A stretch of 64,000 bases of DNA from Clusia tigrina (GCA_920105625.2 OV050031.1:682001-746000), one strand, 5' to 3'. Numbered from the stretch's first letter, positions 23,701 through 36,967 are shown. Program-made: numbers and translations. Notes: generated by a model not told the origin, from the sequence alone.

Positions 23701-25196
23701 GAATGCGTCAGCAGACGAACGTCACACCTTGGGTGTATTCCCGTGCAAGTTGATACGAGTATTTGCTGCAAACTACATAAATCTGCAGAATCGTGTTTCA
23801 ATACTCAGCTCCAAAAATCCGATTCTCCAAGCAGAAGTTTAGATTCACACTTGTATACATATTTATGGAACTGGTTCCACATACTCCTAGAACAATACGA
23901 GAATAGTTGTGCAATTTTGAACTGGTTAATGGACCCGAATGGAACTGGATCGCGGGTAACCAGTTTTTCGTTCCTATTTGTCATAGTTTAAGTATTAAGC
24001 ACTTAGTGAGTTATCTGCGAGTCAAGTGTTTTCAGTAATCCATTTTCTTATATAAGATTTTGTGACTAGTTCACATAAAAAAGCTTCAAACCCAGGCATA
24101 TATGGCACCGTAATAAAAAGAAGATGACATTCATTCGTAATTCCAATTTTTCTCTTTTTGGATTTAAGTTAATTCAGTTGAGAATCACGTGCAAGAAACA
24201 AATTGATTCCTTTCCAGATTGCTTTTCAGCAGTCGTATTTCGCCACTAGTATACCACCAGGTATGTTTCTAACACGGTTAAAATTACTCGTACGTAGTTC
24301 CTCGTCCTATTGAAAATCTCACTGAAAATTTCAAACGACAGTATTTTCTCACACAGTAAGTCAAAATTATTTCCAGCTACGAGTATTAGGCCAACCGCTC
24401 ACTAAATGTGGGTTTAAGTAAACCGAAACTCGTATACACGGTCTAGAGTCCAAGCTGGACTTAAGAAGTGTCCATATTGTACTTAAGTTTGTTCTATATA
24501 ATTTATTTGTGTATTTGCTGAAACTTTCACGTCCTTAATAATCATTAAAGTCATTTTTGAGGACAGTTTACAAGTTTCATATGCCTGATATTAATAACAT
24601 TGATTCAAGTCCCTAATTGTGTTCCATAATCAGCTTTCCTATTAAACCGATCTGGGCAGTTGTGCTAAACAAAAGCCTAAATTTGCATTGCAGTTTTGAC
24701 ATCTCCTCGATGAGAATTTTTCTTATTTCTTCTTCTTGTCCTTAGCCATATCGGAACTATATAAGGTGGTAGCAATAGAACAATTACAAAAAATCACAAA
24801 ACTAATTGTCAAAATTGTGAATGAATCGTCTTCGATAGTGGTAGTCAACATGAAGAACTGACCGAAGAATACAAACAGCAGTTGATTGTTTGACAATTAG
24901 TGTAGGAGGAAGAGGAGAAAACCTGTAGAGATGTCACCTTGAATAGTTCCCCCATCAAATGGCTTCAAATTTATGCTACTTATGAGGGAATATGATGTGA
25001 TGATAGTGACAAAGCTTAAATGAAGAATACGCTTGACTCTTTGGGAAAAATCCCCACGAGAGCGAATTGGATATTAGGCTTCACATGTGTTTGCTGTGCT
25101 GTGATTACACCTGACTAAGTTGCAGGAAACAGAAAGTAAGCTACCTAATTGGCCCACAGTTCCAACTGGAATGAATAAGATCGGTTTGCAATAAAG
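20782..25196. other. intergenic, no gene recognised
   Basis: AT-rich. The 87-codon plus-strand frame at 22544-22807 and the 98-codon frame at 23695-23991 have no recognisable domain. A GC-richer patch at 21280-21420 may be an old repeat fragment, but I could not identify it. Confidence 0.4.
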
Positions 25197-25202
25197 TTTA
25201 TT
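25197..25202 (-). terminator. AATAAA poly(A) signal candidate, takeout-like gene
   Basis: TTTATT on the plus strand, about 275 nt past the stop at 25477. Further copies follow at once on the left in T-rich sequence. Confidence 0.4.
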
Positions 25203-25476
25203 TTTTATTAATTATTTTTATGATATTATGTGAAAATGGCAAAATGGCTTGAAAATAAATGAGTTGCAGCGGTCTGGTGTGAAATTCTTCTTTTTCTCTT
25301 ATAATCACGTAGTATAAAAACTTAGGGCTAGAAAACGCACGCCAGCACACGTGCGCTTCGATTATGAGTAACCTAAGTAGCTAGGATTAAGATAAACGTT
25401 TCGTGTTGCATCACATGTCGCTGGTAGAATTTACAACAATTTAAAACAAAGATAAAAAAATTCGTCAATATTAACA

Positions 25477-28400
25477 CTATTCTTGCAGATACAAATCTTC
25501 GTAGGAGAAGTTTTGGAAGAGTTTGGTCAAAATGCTCTTCACCACCTCGGAAATGGCCACGTGAATCGACGGCTGCAGCTCACTCCATACATCGCTCCAG
25601 TTGTCGTTCAGGAATTGATTCAAATTGGCTCCCAGCGCCGCGTCACCGTTGAACAGATTCGTCAACTTCAGATTCATTCTAATTGGAACAATGGTGAGAG
25701 AAAGGGCGAGAATGAGAGAGAAAGAGAAGAGAATATGTAAACATTTAGGAATTACTGCCACACTTACTGCTCGGGTTCCAGCAGGACCTTCAGCTTGTCT
25801 ACGGCCAAATAAGTTTTGCCACTCTGTGATTGCGTTGAAGGCTTGAACTTCACGGAGAATTTGGGCTTGAGGAGTACAATGTCAGCATCACCATCACCTC
25901 TGATGGGCAGAATCAGTATGCGCCCATCTGCGGAGTACTTACCGCGCAGCACAATTTTCGGGAACGAACCGTACATTTCGAATTTGGTGGTGGCTGCATC
26001 CGCGCCGAAGCCACTGTAAAATTTCAACGTGTAAATAGATTAAGGACATACTCGTTTAAATTGGAGGCAATACTAATATTACTCGTATAATATTGAAATA
26101 AGGACTTATTTAATTGAACTGAATTATTTTTTATATCCCTAGAGTTGGAAGAGTTTTGAAGAGTCACAATTGTCTGTCTTACCAGCAAAAAGTTTGAATA
26201 TGAGATAAAATCAAGAAATATATAGTTTCCAGGATAACACACAGATTTTTGGTATCACCACTAAATTCTTGTCTTGTTATGGGTGCGAAGATGAGTTCTC
26301 TAGAGAATTCCTGCTATTAAAAGTGTCCAAATCTCCTCCTTCTACTAATGTTTTGAAAAGCAGTAAATCGTTGGATAAAGGAAGCTTTATACCACGAAAT
26401 GTAATTGTCCTACAGACATGTGGATTATGAAGACTTAACTTCTGACTCAGTGTCCCCAAAAAATATTGGTCCGGTACCGCTCCCACACAAACAGAGAGCA
26501 GACTCCAACTCGAACGAAGACTAAAACTTCGTATAGCTTCCAGATAGGAGGTTGGCACTGGTTAGAATCATAATTTTAAATATTATTTATATGATAATTA
26601 CGAATATTCATTTAACAATGGGAAGAGATATAAATTTGCTAATTTTTCTTCCTAGGTTTGGTTTCTCGTCGACTTTTTAATACTTTCACACAAACTTGAA
26701 GAACTGTTGAAAAGTCGTTGGTGAAATAGGGTCCAAAAATATGCTTACACACATTTATGAAGTGAAACTTCTTAAGGGACGTTAGGGAAATTCAAATGCT
26801 TATAAAAATTGCTTTATCTTCCATACTAACCAGGAGTGCTATGCTAGAAATATAATTGGCAACAGCAGGCATGCAAATATGGTTGGCCGAATCTCGAGAT
26901 GGTATGGTTTTTAATAAATGGCGACAGAATTATTTCTTCCCGATCCTAAGAGTACTTTATCTCTTTGAAAGATAAGGTTTCTTTATTACTGGCCTTCTAC
27001 CTTTTGAAGTTGCGTTAGCACATTGTCAGCAGAGACTGCAGTTGAGGTGAATTAATTTGACTGCTTCTTACAGGGGTCTACGCTTATAAATCTCTTTTAT
27101 ATATTATGTAAGTAAAGCTCAATATTATGTTGGGAATCGCTCATGGTCTACAGGCCAACACTGTTTCCATAAAAGTGGACTTAGTTGCTAATATTCTGGA
27201 TACCTTCCTGTTATTCAGTATCACCACTAACGCTTCCTCACTGCTGAGGAGCACCTGCGTTCTGTGGTTGTCACTTTTTTGTGGCAGAATCGTCTTCTCT
27301 TATCAATTGCTATATTAACCATTTTCATGTGCTATTTTAATTTGCGATGCGCTGAAACCCCTTACATGAGTTGTACGCGCCAGAGCGGATTTACTAACAA
27401 GCTGCTCAGGCTCCTATCATCCAAGTTGAAAATGTTTGCTAGTCATTCTATGCATGATATATTATCATCGTGTTTTAAACAGAAGCTTTATTAATAGAGT
27501 GAGTCTAAACCATCACGATAAAGGCGGCGAACAGTTTGTAGTCTGGGCCTGTAGCCACTCACTTTGGCACTCTATTAAAGTTTTAAATTAAACAATGTGG
27601 CATATTTATTATCATTCTTCCATTGTTATGTTAATGCAATATATAATTAAAATATTAGCAAAACAGTGGCAATGAAAGCTTCCAATGTCAAGGACTGTGT
27701 TTAGCTAGTGAAGTGAGGGCAGTGCCAATATCCGGCTTCAAATTAACCATATCCACATAAATTTGACAATTCTATGTTTGGAAGGTTGCAAAGTAAACTT
27801 TGACTTATTCACATTTATATGCTTCCAATTCCTAACTAAGGATTTGCATTCCGATGATTCCTTGCTGAATGTTGGATGTCTCACCTTATGTTTTTTCCTA
27901 ATGTTTAATAATAATACTACTTTAATACCAAAAGTAAAAAAATCCAAATTATTTAAAAAGTCAACATAGGTTCTTTCCGAAAAAGCCTGGTAACATTGAT
28001 GAAGTGCTATACTCCTTTGAATGTTTCCAAAAAATATTACTTAGGGAATGGTGAAACAATCCATACATATATTTTGCGATCCTGTCATCTGTATTATTAG
28101 TTGACGACATATTCTCTACATTTCCACATAATTGCTTAAAACTACCTTTTCAATATCCAACTAGAGATCTGGAGTTGGTGCTGAAGTCGAACAATTTTTG
28201 GTAAGAGTCCGAATTGGAGGCCGCACAAATGGAAAGACTTTGACTTCATAGAAGAAGAATGAACTTCAAAGAAGAAGAAATAAATTAATTTTCCACTTTG
28301 AAGATTGAGGTTTTAAAATGACAATAGTTGGGGGCCTAGCAGTTTGTACCAACTCCACACCTCTAGCTTTAAGACCACAAAATTAATAACGAAAATTATA

Positions 28401-28824
28401 AAACTCACACAGCACGATCCATTTTCACACTAGACAAGCCCTCAACGCTCACGTCTTTGAAGTTCAGCTTCAGACTTAGCGAGCCCTGGTGTCCATCCGA
28501 GATGTCGAAGCGTTTTATCACAAAAGGTTCTATCACTGGAAATCCGGCCGGAGCATAGCCCGTCGACCCGTACTTCCGCACCAGCGACACGGTGGTGCGG
28601 GTAATGCAGTCGGTGTCGCCGTAATGGCACCGCTGCAGGTCCGCGGCTGCAAGCACAGAAACAAACGCACAAATTAGAAATCATTGAACTGCACCCAGCA
28701 AAGCAACCGAAATTGCAATTGTAAACTAGTCAGCTGGGGACCTACGGAAATTGTCCTGGCAGGAGCAGGCGGCTAATAGGCAGCTGCCCAGCACGGCCAC
28801 AAGGTAGAATTTGGCAGAACTCAT
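25477..28824 (-). CDS. takeout/JHBP-family secreted carrier protein
   Basis: Four exons on the minus strand: 28746-28824 (ATG, donor GTAGGT), 28409-28646 (acceptor GCTTGCAG, donor GTGAGT), 25768-26013 (acceptor TTTTACAG, donor GTAAGT) and 25477-25678 (acceptor CCAATTAG, stop TAG). The phases agree and sum to 765 nt, or 254 aa, the usual size for the family. It starts with a signal peptide (MSSAKFYLVAVLGSCLLAA), followed by two Cys in the segment RCHYGDTDCI as in other members (the first-loop disulfide). Mid-domain segments are GYAPAGFPVIEPF, GFGADAATTKFEM and GRILILPIRGDGDADI. The C-terminal signature is FLNDNWSDVWSELQPSI...LFQNFSYEDLY. Members bind small hydrophobic ligands such as juvenile hormone in haemolymph or around sensilla. 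The second intron is long (about 2.4 kb). The ligand and exact orthologue are not determined. Confidence 0.93.
26014..28408. other. long intron 2 of the takeout-like gene
   Basis: About 2.4 kb, AT-rich. Short frames at 26277-26558 and 27127-27494 show no known domain; I see nothing that can be supported inside it. Confidence 0.6.
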
Positions 28825-29116
28825 TGTGAGGATGCGGCTCTCTGGTGCTGCTAACTCTCCGGTGTACCACAACTCTGTCACCGTAAGCGTGCTTTTTTCA
28901 CTGATTCTCCTTTCCACAGGAATATTGTTGAAGAGTCAATTGTCTCCGGCAGTTACTTGAAATGCCAAACGCGACTTCAGCAGCTTCAAATCGTTTTGGC
29001 TGTGCTTCTACGACCTTTTTCGGAGTCACCGCGAGTTCTCTTAAATTCTAAATTTTCGCGAACTCTTGTCCAAGTTCAATGCTAAACTGTAAAACAGTTC
29101 TGGACAAACGCACGCA
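28825..29116 (-). other. presumed 5' UTR of the takeout-like gene
   Basis: Lies between the start codon and an upstream TATA box on the minus strand. No in-frame upstream exon is needed, because the ATG at 28822-28824 begins a good signal peptide. Confidence 0.45.
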
Positions 29117-29122
29117 TTTATA
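29117..29122 (-). promoter_or_regulatory. TATA box, takeout-like gene
   Basis: The minus strand reads GGTTATAAATGCG. TATAAA here would place transcription start near 29085-29090, leaving a 5' UTR of about 260 nt. No other TATAAA was noticed between this and the ATG. Confidence 0.5.
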
Positions 29123-32099
29123 ACCTTTTTATGTGCCGGACACTGGCTGGCGAGTCATTTTTTATTCATGCACAGCTCATGTGTGTGTGATTTTATTCAT
29201 TTCGCTGTTTTGGTTTTTTGTTTGTTAATTTTGTGCCATATCTTCTTTTTAAATAAAATACTCGTCGTAGGTTTCCACCGCTTGTTTTCGCCATTAATGC
29301 GGAGTTTAATAGTAATAGCCGGGCTTGGCTCGCAATCAGGGCCGGCTTCAGATGCCTGTGGGCCTTACACATCGCATAAATTGTAGTACTAACACGAAAT
29401 CTAATTGAAGTGTTATGCCAACTGGATAGAATCGATCCGTAGAGGAAATAGTTATGAAATAATTAGTAGGTTCTGAAGCCAACTCAAGTTATTAACTGAC
29501 TTCCATTAAAAGTTATCAGTCGAGTGGAATTATTGAATAAAATGAATGAACCTTCAAACTTCATGGTAGACTCTATTCGAAGTATGAGTAGCAAGTCCCT
29601 GGGACTTTGCCAGAATTATTTGGGAGTATGATATCGATTTCTGATGTTTGTATAAGATATATATCGATCGGGAGTACTGAAAATATCAAGTGATTAAAGT
29701 TTTGTATACATGATAAATGAGAATGAATGATGAAAGTTGAATACTGAAAAATTTCAAATATGAAAGATGATGAAGAATAAACACTGACCGAAGCCATTTC
29801 CACATTCATGACTAATAAAGAATTAATATTATATTGAAAGTACATTTAAAGCGTCAGAGATATTCTGCAGGTACGATCTAGGTCCCTTTAATTATATAAA
29901 TTTCTCTCGAATGTTGTCTCTTAGTCTTTTACACAGATATGATAAGGGGCTAATGATACTATATACATATATATGTAGTATTGTTATATATACATATATA
30001 TGAGTCAAAAAACTGCTCTAAGTTCAAGTAAATAATTTTTTAAGGTTTTTGAGCACACATACAAATATCAATTATAATAATGTAATAAAGATCAATGGAG
30101 CAGTGCAGTTGCGGATGGGCCGCTGTCGCGAGAAGTGGTAACGTTCTAATTCTGGGTAGAATTAAAGATAATACTCTGAACTATTTCAAAAGTTTATTAT
30201 TATGTATAGTATGAGTGGTAATTAACAATTAATTCATTAAAAGTAAGTAATCACCTCAGAGTTTATGCCTCAACTCACACAATTCTGTGATCCAGACCTA
30301 ATTGGTCTGACTTAGCTATAAATCTTAGAGTATGTACTTATATGATTACAAGGATCATATAAGCCATTTTGCTTACACAGGTGTCCAACTGCCTTTGTTG
30401 TTGGTGCTTGAACTTGTTGTCTTATATGCTGGTTCCAAATGTTACCACTGTACCTTATTTCTTTCCCATGCTGTGATTGCCATCGGTTTTCGCAATGCGA
30501 TAATTTCGGCAGCATCCAACCCTGCATCAAATTTCATTGATGTACTCTTAGCAATGTAAATGGCACTCCCAGAATTTACAGATATAGACCAGTTGGTAGG
30601 TATCTCCCTATTATATTATATTCTAATCGATCTAATGCAAAGTATGAAGCAGAAATTGTACTCGTATGACATAATTTGTGTTCCCAAAAGCTCCCAATGA
30701 GGGGCTCTGGGCCTCTCCGCAAATGCGGCCGTGCTTGGCATACCTCCACTCAATTCGACCATTAATAATTAATATTATTAACAGGTCCAAAAACATAAAA
30801 ACAAAACACACAAGAAAACGCACAAAAAATTCAACACATTTAAATATGCTCCTAGAGCTAGTTTGGTCGTTGTTGCTGTATTTTAAAGTTTTTTTTGTTC
30901 GGCTTTCTGACGCACGTTTCGCTGGAAGAGATTGGTATAAAGTCGCCGATAATAGATTTTTTACTATTTACAATTTTTTTGAAATGAGTTTCTTTAGGTT
31001 TTTATGACCTGCAGTCTGGGACGCAGGGACGGTTAAAATGTTAAAAGGGTTGCTTGGACAGGTAGAACAGGTTCTTAAAATTCGTTGAAGTACCTTCGAT
31101 TCGTATCGTCAGATTGTTTAATAAAATAAATGCAAGTCAGACGTAATTTACTTTGCTTTCCTTATCGACAGATAATTTGATATTCCGCAAAAAGTCGCTT
31201 TTGCACTAATATTAATTCTGAAAGTTCCAGAGTGGTGTCCTGCGTGGATCACACAGTTATATCGGGAATATGCAACTCCACTTAGAAATCTTACGCAAAC
31301 AAATTCGAGAAATTGTTCAGTTTAGTTCCTGGTACGTGATTGAATATAAACACACACACAATTTAGTAGGATCTGGTTACTAGGAGCCACAAAATCCTTT
31401 GGATTGGGTATTCGCAGAATAAACTCTTATGGGGCTCAATTTATTCTTCGTCGAATTATAAAACTGCAGTCAGGCAATTGATTTGCATAATTTATGCCTG
31501 TATTAAAATCACACTATAGAGTCGCAGTGTTTTATAGTTTTTATTCCATTATAAGATCTTATGAAATTAGTTACAAATTTAACTTTTTATCTGTAAAGCT
31601 CGAAACACAGAAAATAAACAGCGTAAAGTTTAAACTTATAAACACAACTTATAATGGCTGTAGGTCTGTAGGTTGAAACATAAAATGTCTAATAGTCGCA
31701 GTTTACAGTTTGGAAAACTCGAAGAATATACGAGTGTATATTTACCGGTATCGTCAATTGTGATCCGGCGCAAAATTCAAAATCCTTATTGAGAATAGAG
31801 TTCTCTGTTCTGAGTCCTGAGGGCTCAGTGGTTGAAGGTCTTACATGGTTCGTGGAATTGAGTTCAATAGTTCAAAATAAGAAAATTTCGATGATAATTT
31901 CAGAAACAATATTTCTACAAAGCCTTTATACAAGCAAACAGAGTTAATTGTGAAACTCTATAAAAGCATTATGCTAACATTTTTAAAGCATTAAGATGAC
32001 AGATCCTATGAAATAACTAGGACATTTTAGAACAGCTTTTTAAAGACAGTGTTTAATCAATGCTTTTATAAACATCTTGAAAAATTTGTACAATCATAC
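29123..32099. other. intergenic, no gene recognised
   Basis: AT-rich, with TA/TATG runs forming near-palindromes at 29956-30002. Two short GC-rich patches (29310-29380 and 30690-30770) stand out, but no domain or splice pattern supports an exon. Confidence 0.4.
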
Positions 32100-32800
32100 A
32101 GTTGATTATAGTTATAATATAATTATAAGGATAGTACATAATCGTATACTTATATTTATATTTGTACATGTCTCATAGTTATAATTATAAATACAAGTAT
32201 GCAGTTACATTTATACGAGTACAGTCATTTATATAGCTATTATTGAACGTATGTGTTTTCTTATATTTATTGTTATATTTCTACGGTTTATTATAATTAT
32301 ACTTATTCTTATACTTATACTTATATTTAAACTAATCGACATACTTTTACTTTTACTTACATTTATTCTTTTACTTATCTTTGTAGCTATGCCTTTATAA
32401 CCCTTTTATATTTATTTAAACTTGAACTTTGAATTGGAGATATAATTATTATTATACTTTGGGTTTAAGTACTTATTCTTATTCTATTCGGTTGCAATAA
32501 TCGAGTGTGTACTGTACTTATATTTATACTTAAACTTATACTTACACATATGCTCATACTTGTATTTACACTTGCACTTTTTAATTATATTTATTATTGT
32601 ACTTATATTTTTAGTTATATGTACTTACTTATTTTTACTTACACGTATACTCACTCTTATACTTAGACTTGCACTTATACATATGTTTATATTGTGCTTA
32701 TACTCACAATGGTATCTTTATTTGCTTTTATACCTACTTTTGTCATTGTACTTAATATCTATTCATACTTGTACTTGTACTTATTTCTCTTTAAGTTTAT
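32100..32800. repeat. degenerate ACTTAT-type hexamer tract
   Basis: About 700 bases made largely of variants of the hexamer CTTATA/ACTTAT (TTATACTTATACTTATAT and similar). It is heavily mutated and has no long perfect run. It is cryptic simple sequence; the 108-codon plus-strand frame at 32560-32886 is a product of this repeat and not a gene. Confidence 0.8.
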
Positions 32801-34150
32801 ATTTTTCTTCTGCAATAATTTTTCTACTTAAAAAAAACAAAAGAAATACAAAACGAGATTTTCTAGTAAATAAAAACATATCTTAAATATTTAACAATAT
32901 AAACTCATTAAGGAACACTTCTCTTTTAATGTTTATGAAATTCTAGAAAAGCAATTAAAACATGTTCTTAGGAATGACAACGAAACTAGTTTAAAAACTA
33001 CTTCTTGTTTTTTATTAAAAACTAATTTAAACAAATCAAAATTGTGCATCGCAAAAACCGGGCAACATTTTAAGCCTTTTATCGCGAACATGAATATTCT
33101 TTTTATTTTTAGTGCATTCTCCAGCAATCAAAGCACGCGGACCAGGATGGCTGTGCTCCATGTCTCCGCCGCTGTGCCTTACCTGGACTACTCGCACATA
33201 TGTGCACAAGGAGGCGTACAGACATAGCAAGAGTGTCTAAACAGGCAATGTCGTTAACGAAGGCTCTGCACATTGATGGCAATATTCCTGATCCTGCTAA
33301 GTGAAGCAAGGGACACAAAAAAATAATTCAATACTGGGGTCAGTTTGCTTTTGGTGCAGACAACTGCCTCCAGTGAAGAGGTGTGCAACGAATGAGCTCC
33401 ACTTGGTTGACACGAAACAAAATCATAATATGATACCATGGGATACATTTTAGTAGACCAGCTCGTCTATAAAGCAAAACTATTAAGAAGATTACAAAGC
33501 CACATATTTTCCCACTAGGATAAATTAAATTGGATATCTGGAAAGTTGGGCAAATATGTGTTTAAAAAAACCTGATTGTGAGTTCTTTCCAAACGGATTA
33601 AATTGAATGCTGAAACTTGGTGATCCACAATAGAATAGTTTCGAGTTATTTGTATCTTCAAAGAGTTTGGAAGCAATTAAAAGGTTTGAAATGCGTCGAT
33701 AGTTGTCCTGGTCCTGGTCTTGGTCTTGTTAGGCAGGACTGCAACAAGGGAACTTCTGCTATTCTCCAATATTTAACCAATCTAACGGGCCTATCAATCT
33801 ATTTGCTATCTTAATCCAACTGCTAATTCCTTTCTCGCATCTATTAAAAGAAAATCTGTTTATGCCTCCGTGATCTAATGATAAGCTGTGGTGAGATTTC
33901 GCATTCTCTCCTGGGCAGGATCTCGAAATACTTCTTTCTTAATCATTTTTTAATCGAGACGAATGCCTTAGTTGCTAGTACACAGTTGTCCAAACCATTG
34001 CATACTTCATAAATTATCGACTAAAATAACTATTAAAGACTTTTTATAAAGACCAAAAACCGTGTTTAGGTGTGTCTGTGCAATATCAGCACTTCTATAC
34101 TCGTGGGCGGAATAAACAAGTTGAAGGAGGCAGGAAATACGCTGGCCACC
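32801..34150. other. intergenic, no gene recognised
   Basis: A GC-richer island at 33110-33330 is open in several frames on both strands without a recognisable product. A stretch at 33862-33930 looks faintly tRNA-like but lacks a proper B box. Nothing is called. Confidence 0.4.
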
Positions 34151-34184
34151 ATGGAGTCCGCAGCAGCGGCCCCAAGACCCCAAG
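34151..34184 (+). CDS. candidate first coding exon of a plus-strand gene
   Basis: GCCACCATGG gives a textbook initiation context. The short frame encodes MESAAAAPRPQ and then meets CAAG followed by GTGAGT, a consensus donor, leaving one base over. The upstream frame is open back to a TAG near 34067 with no earlier ATG. No downstream exon is recognised within the next kilobases, so the partner would lie past a long intron, possibly beyond the satellite. The gene is unknown. Initiation context and donor together are better than I expect by chance in AT-rich DNA, but this remains a prediction. Confidence 0.42.
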
Positions 34185-36589
34185 GTGAGTGCGATTCGCT
34201 TTAGACATGAGTCGAACGCGAATCGACGTCACCAACAATGTTAAACGAACGAAAAAAATCTACAAAAACAACAACACGCAACGTGAACGAAATAGTTAAT
34301 GGTGCTAAAAATCGATAACACCAACATCGCCAAATTAAAGCCGGACCAACGTGTTGAACGGCGTGGAATGATTGATCATGGTGGGAGGGAGGGTCGTGTG
34401 CGTCTCGCAGTTAATTAATGAATAATTATAAATTGTTAAATGGCAGTGGCGATAATCGGAATGCCGGTTGTTCGCTAACTCGTATCGCTTTGCACTGCTA
34501 AGTATGAATAATTTATTCTGCGAAACTGGTATCCAAGAGCGTGGTGGCGGGCTTCCCGACCATTTCATTTATTTAATTCAAAAGTTTGGCATTTCGATGA
34601 TTTTGGTTGCTTCGAGTATTGAAATGTCGCTAAAACGGAAGCTGTGTTCGGTAATTGCGGAGACAATAGAAGAAAGCGCACTCAATACTAGCAATGGAAG
34701 GTCATTTCGAAAAGCGAGGACACTGTGTTGTGCAGTGAAAATAGTAATTGTTTTTGCTAATCATGGCAACATACAAAAACAATTTTACTTGCAAAGAGTT
34801 TATTATATATATATGTATATATATATATGTATATATATTGATGTGTTTGGTAACTTTCGAACTTTATGGAATCGAGAATTCTCTCATATATATATATCGA
34901 AGTTTGTATCAGGGAATGGTTTGATCAAACGACGCATTTGTAGAGGGTTGAGTGCAATGTGCCCATATATATCCGCAGCAGTACAATTGTGCGATATAGA
35001 GGGACCAACCCAAAATAAATCTTAACAAAATACACAAGTCATCTGAGACTATTTGGTAATATATTCGTAGACTATGCATATACATTATAGATTGACCTTT
35101 AGTGAATTTCTTGAATTTCATTACGTGGCAAGTAACTTAAGGCTGGATTTGAAATGTTTGGTAGAGGCAAAATAGATGTCTCCCGTGTGCAACGACCGAA
35201 ACGGAGCCATCGAAAATATATAAACAATATGTACAACGCGCTCTTCACTCAAAGTTTTGAAGTTTTGTCGGTAGCTTATCTATAAGACATATGTCTTAAA
35301 TCAACATTGTGATACATCTTGTAGTATATTTTGTTTGGCTGGATCTACTGAACAAGACTATGATCGATTATGAACTAGTCATATCGCTCACTTTTGGGAA
35401 CTGCCCATCTAGTTCGACCCTGAACTACACTTCTTAGAATTATGAAATATTCAAGAAGGTATGAACATCATGAACATTTGTTTATCATTTCAAACTTTGA
35501 CTAATTCAGTGGATCGATTTATTCATATTGGACTTCTTATACTCATATAGCAGCACGTCAACAAGTATTTACTTCTATATGCTACTAATAATTTTCTGTC
35601 TACGAAATTATCGAACGACTCTTTTGCGCTATAAAATGCGAAATTGAAATATGGAAATTTTGCGAGAATGCATGCGAGTATAAATGAAATTTATTCACAG
35701 CTGCGCAATTTTTTCTTTCACTCGCTTTAATTTTTTTTTATTTTCTTAACATTTTTTATGTTTTTCAATTTATTTAAGGTGCTTGTTTACTCATTCCACA
35801 AGTTTGCCAATTCACTTTTAGCGAAATTTAAATATTTTGTTTATGAAAAATGCAGAAGTGTGCTGTGGAACTTTCATATTAATTGTGTTTACTTTTAATT
35901 AGCATTTAACTTTTGCGGTGGTCGCTCGCTTTGCACGTTTTTCGCAGATTAATGCGTCATATTTTTGTAATTTATTCATTTATTTGTTTTCGGCAGTACC
36001 CAATTTGCATATTTGGAGATTGAACAATTGTGCAGACTTTTCTCGCTTCTGGATTTTTGTTTCTGAGGAATGTGTTCATCGTATCTAAATATTTGCTTTG
36101 TCCAGCAATGGTATCTCCGCAACCATTTCAATTATCATGATTTTTAATGTATTTGTCTGTTAAGTCTAGACTTCAGAATATAAACAACAATTAAAATTTG
36201 AATTTTCTTCTATTATAGAATTGCCCATTCTCTGAAAGCTAAAGGAGATCTTGACCCAATACCCACTGAAATGTGAAACAGAAAGGCAACCGAAATTAAG
36301 AGTATCCAGCGGTAACTTGGTACATGATGAAATATAGGGGATTTACGAAAATTGATTGTCTTGTAAACACACTTCTCAAAGCTCATATTGAATTTGGTAG
36401 TCATCAACCGCCTTCTCGTCCAGCTTTAGAGAATGTATTAAATTATTCAAACATATAGGCGCTAGTCATTGGACGAAATTTTCGGTGGTCGGATCTTTAT
36501 CAATTTAAAAGGACTACGCTACCGTTTTCTAATTAGCCAACTAATTATGGTATTTAAGCAAGATGACGTTTGCTGTAAGCGGTATGGCG
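34185..36589. other. no gene recognised; TA-rich microsatellite inside
   Basis: Contains a (TA)n/TATG tract at about 34804-34840 and AT-rich DNA. A 185-codon plus-strand frame at 34468-35025 runs through that microsatellite and has no coding signature. A 64-codon minus-strand frame at 36213-36407 has one hydrophobic segment but no family match I recognise. Confidence 0.45.
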
Positions 36590-36967
36590 CTATATTTCGC
36601 GAATTTTTTCGACGAGTTCGCTGTCTTTGGTGTCATTCAAGCACACGATGACCAACATATCACTATTAAAGCTACCCTTCAGGTAGACAGTCTCATTGGA
36701 ATCTAGATTGACAAACGGCACCAAGAAGTGTAAATTAAGATTCTCGCCAACACAATGGGGACTGTCTCTGCGCATGAGAACTGTGGTCTCGTAAGGATAC
36801 TCAGCATTAATTTTGGTGAAAAAATGTTTCAATTCGGCTCCAAATAGCGATGCTTCTGCTGTGACATAAACTGTTCCATACCAGTTGAGAAATATGAATG
36901 TTAAAAGTGCAGCCCAATGCGAGCACATGTTCAATCCCTCCAATGTGCAACTCGCAACTGAGGTCAT
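36590..36967 (-). CDS. short secreted ORF, possible ionotropic-receptor N-terminus
   Basis: ATG at 36965-36967, stop at 36590, 125 codons. A second Met at residue 14 precedes a hydrophobic signal-like stretch (HWAALLTFIFLNWY). The rest is a soluble domain with one N-glycosylation sequon (NET) and segments ETTVLMRRDSPHC and SDMLVIVCLNDTKDSELVEKIREI. The layout recalls the amino-terminal domain of divergent insect ionotropic receptors: secreted leader, short beta/alpha domain, then a helix before the ligand-binding lobes. No lobes or membrane segments follow. Past the stop another frame stays open for about 17 codons, so a frameshift (pseudogene) or an unseen splice is possible. I am not sure of the family. 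Confidence 0.4.
   Translation of the reverse strand: MTSVASCTLEGLNMCSHWAALLTFIFLNWYGTVYVTAEASLFGAELKHFFTKINAEYPYETTVLMRRDSPHCVGENLNLHFLVPFVNLDSNETVYLKGSFNSDMLVIVCLNDTKDSELVEKIREI

Noticed and set aside
32560..32886. 108-codon plus-strand frame rich in Leu, Ile and Tyr
   Set aside because: Direct translation of the degenerate hexamer tract.
33862..33930. tRNA-like stretch with a D-arm-like start
   Set aside because: No matching acceptor stem and no GGTTCGA-type B box; at best a decayed tRNA-derived fragment.
34468..35025. 185-codon plus-strand frame
   Set aside because: Runs through a TA microsatellite, has no domain, uses AT-biased codons and shows no splice or promoter context.
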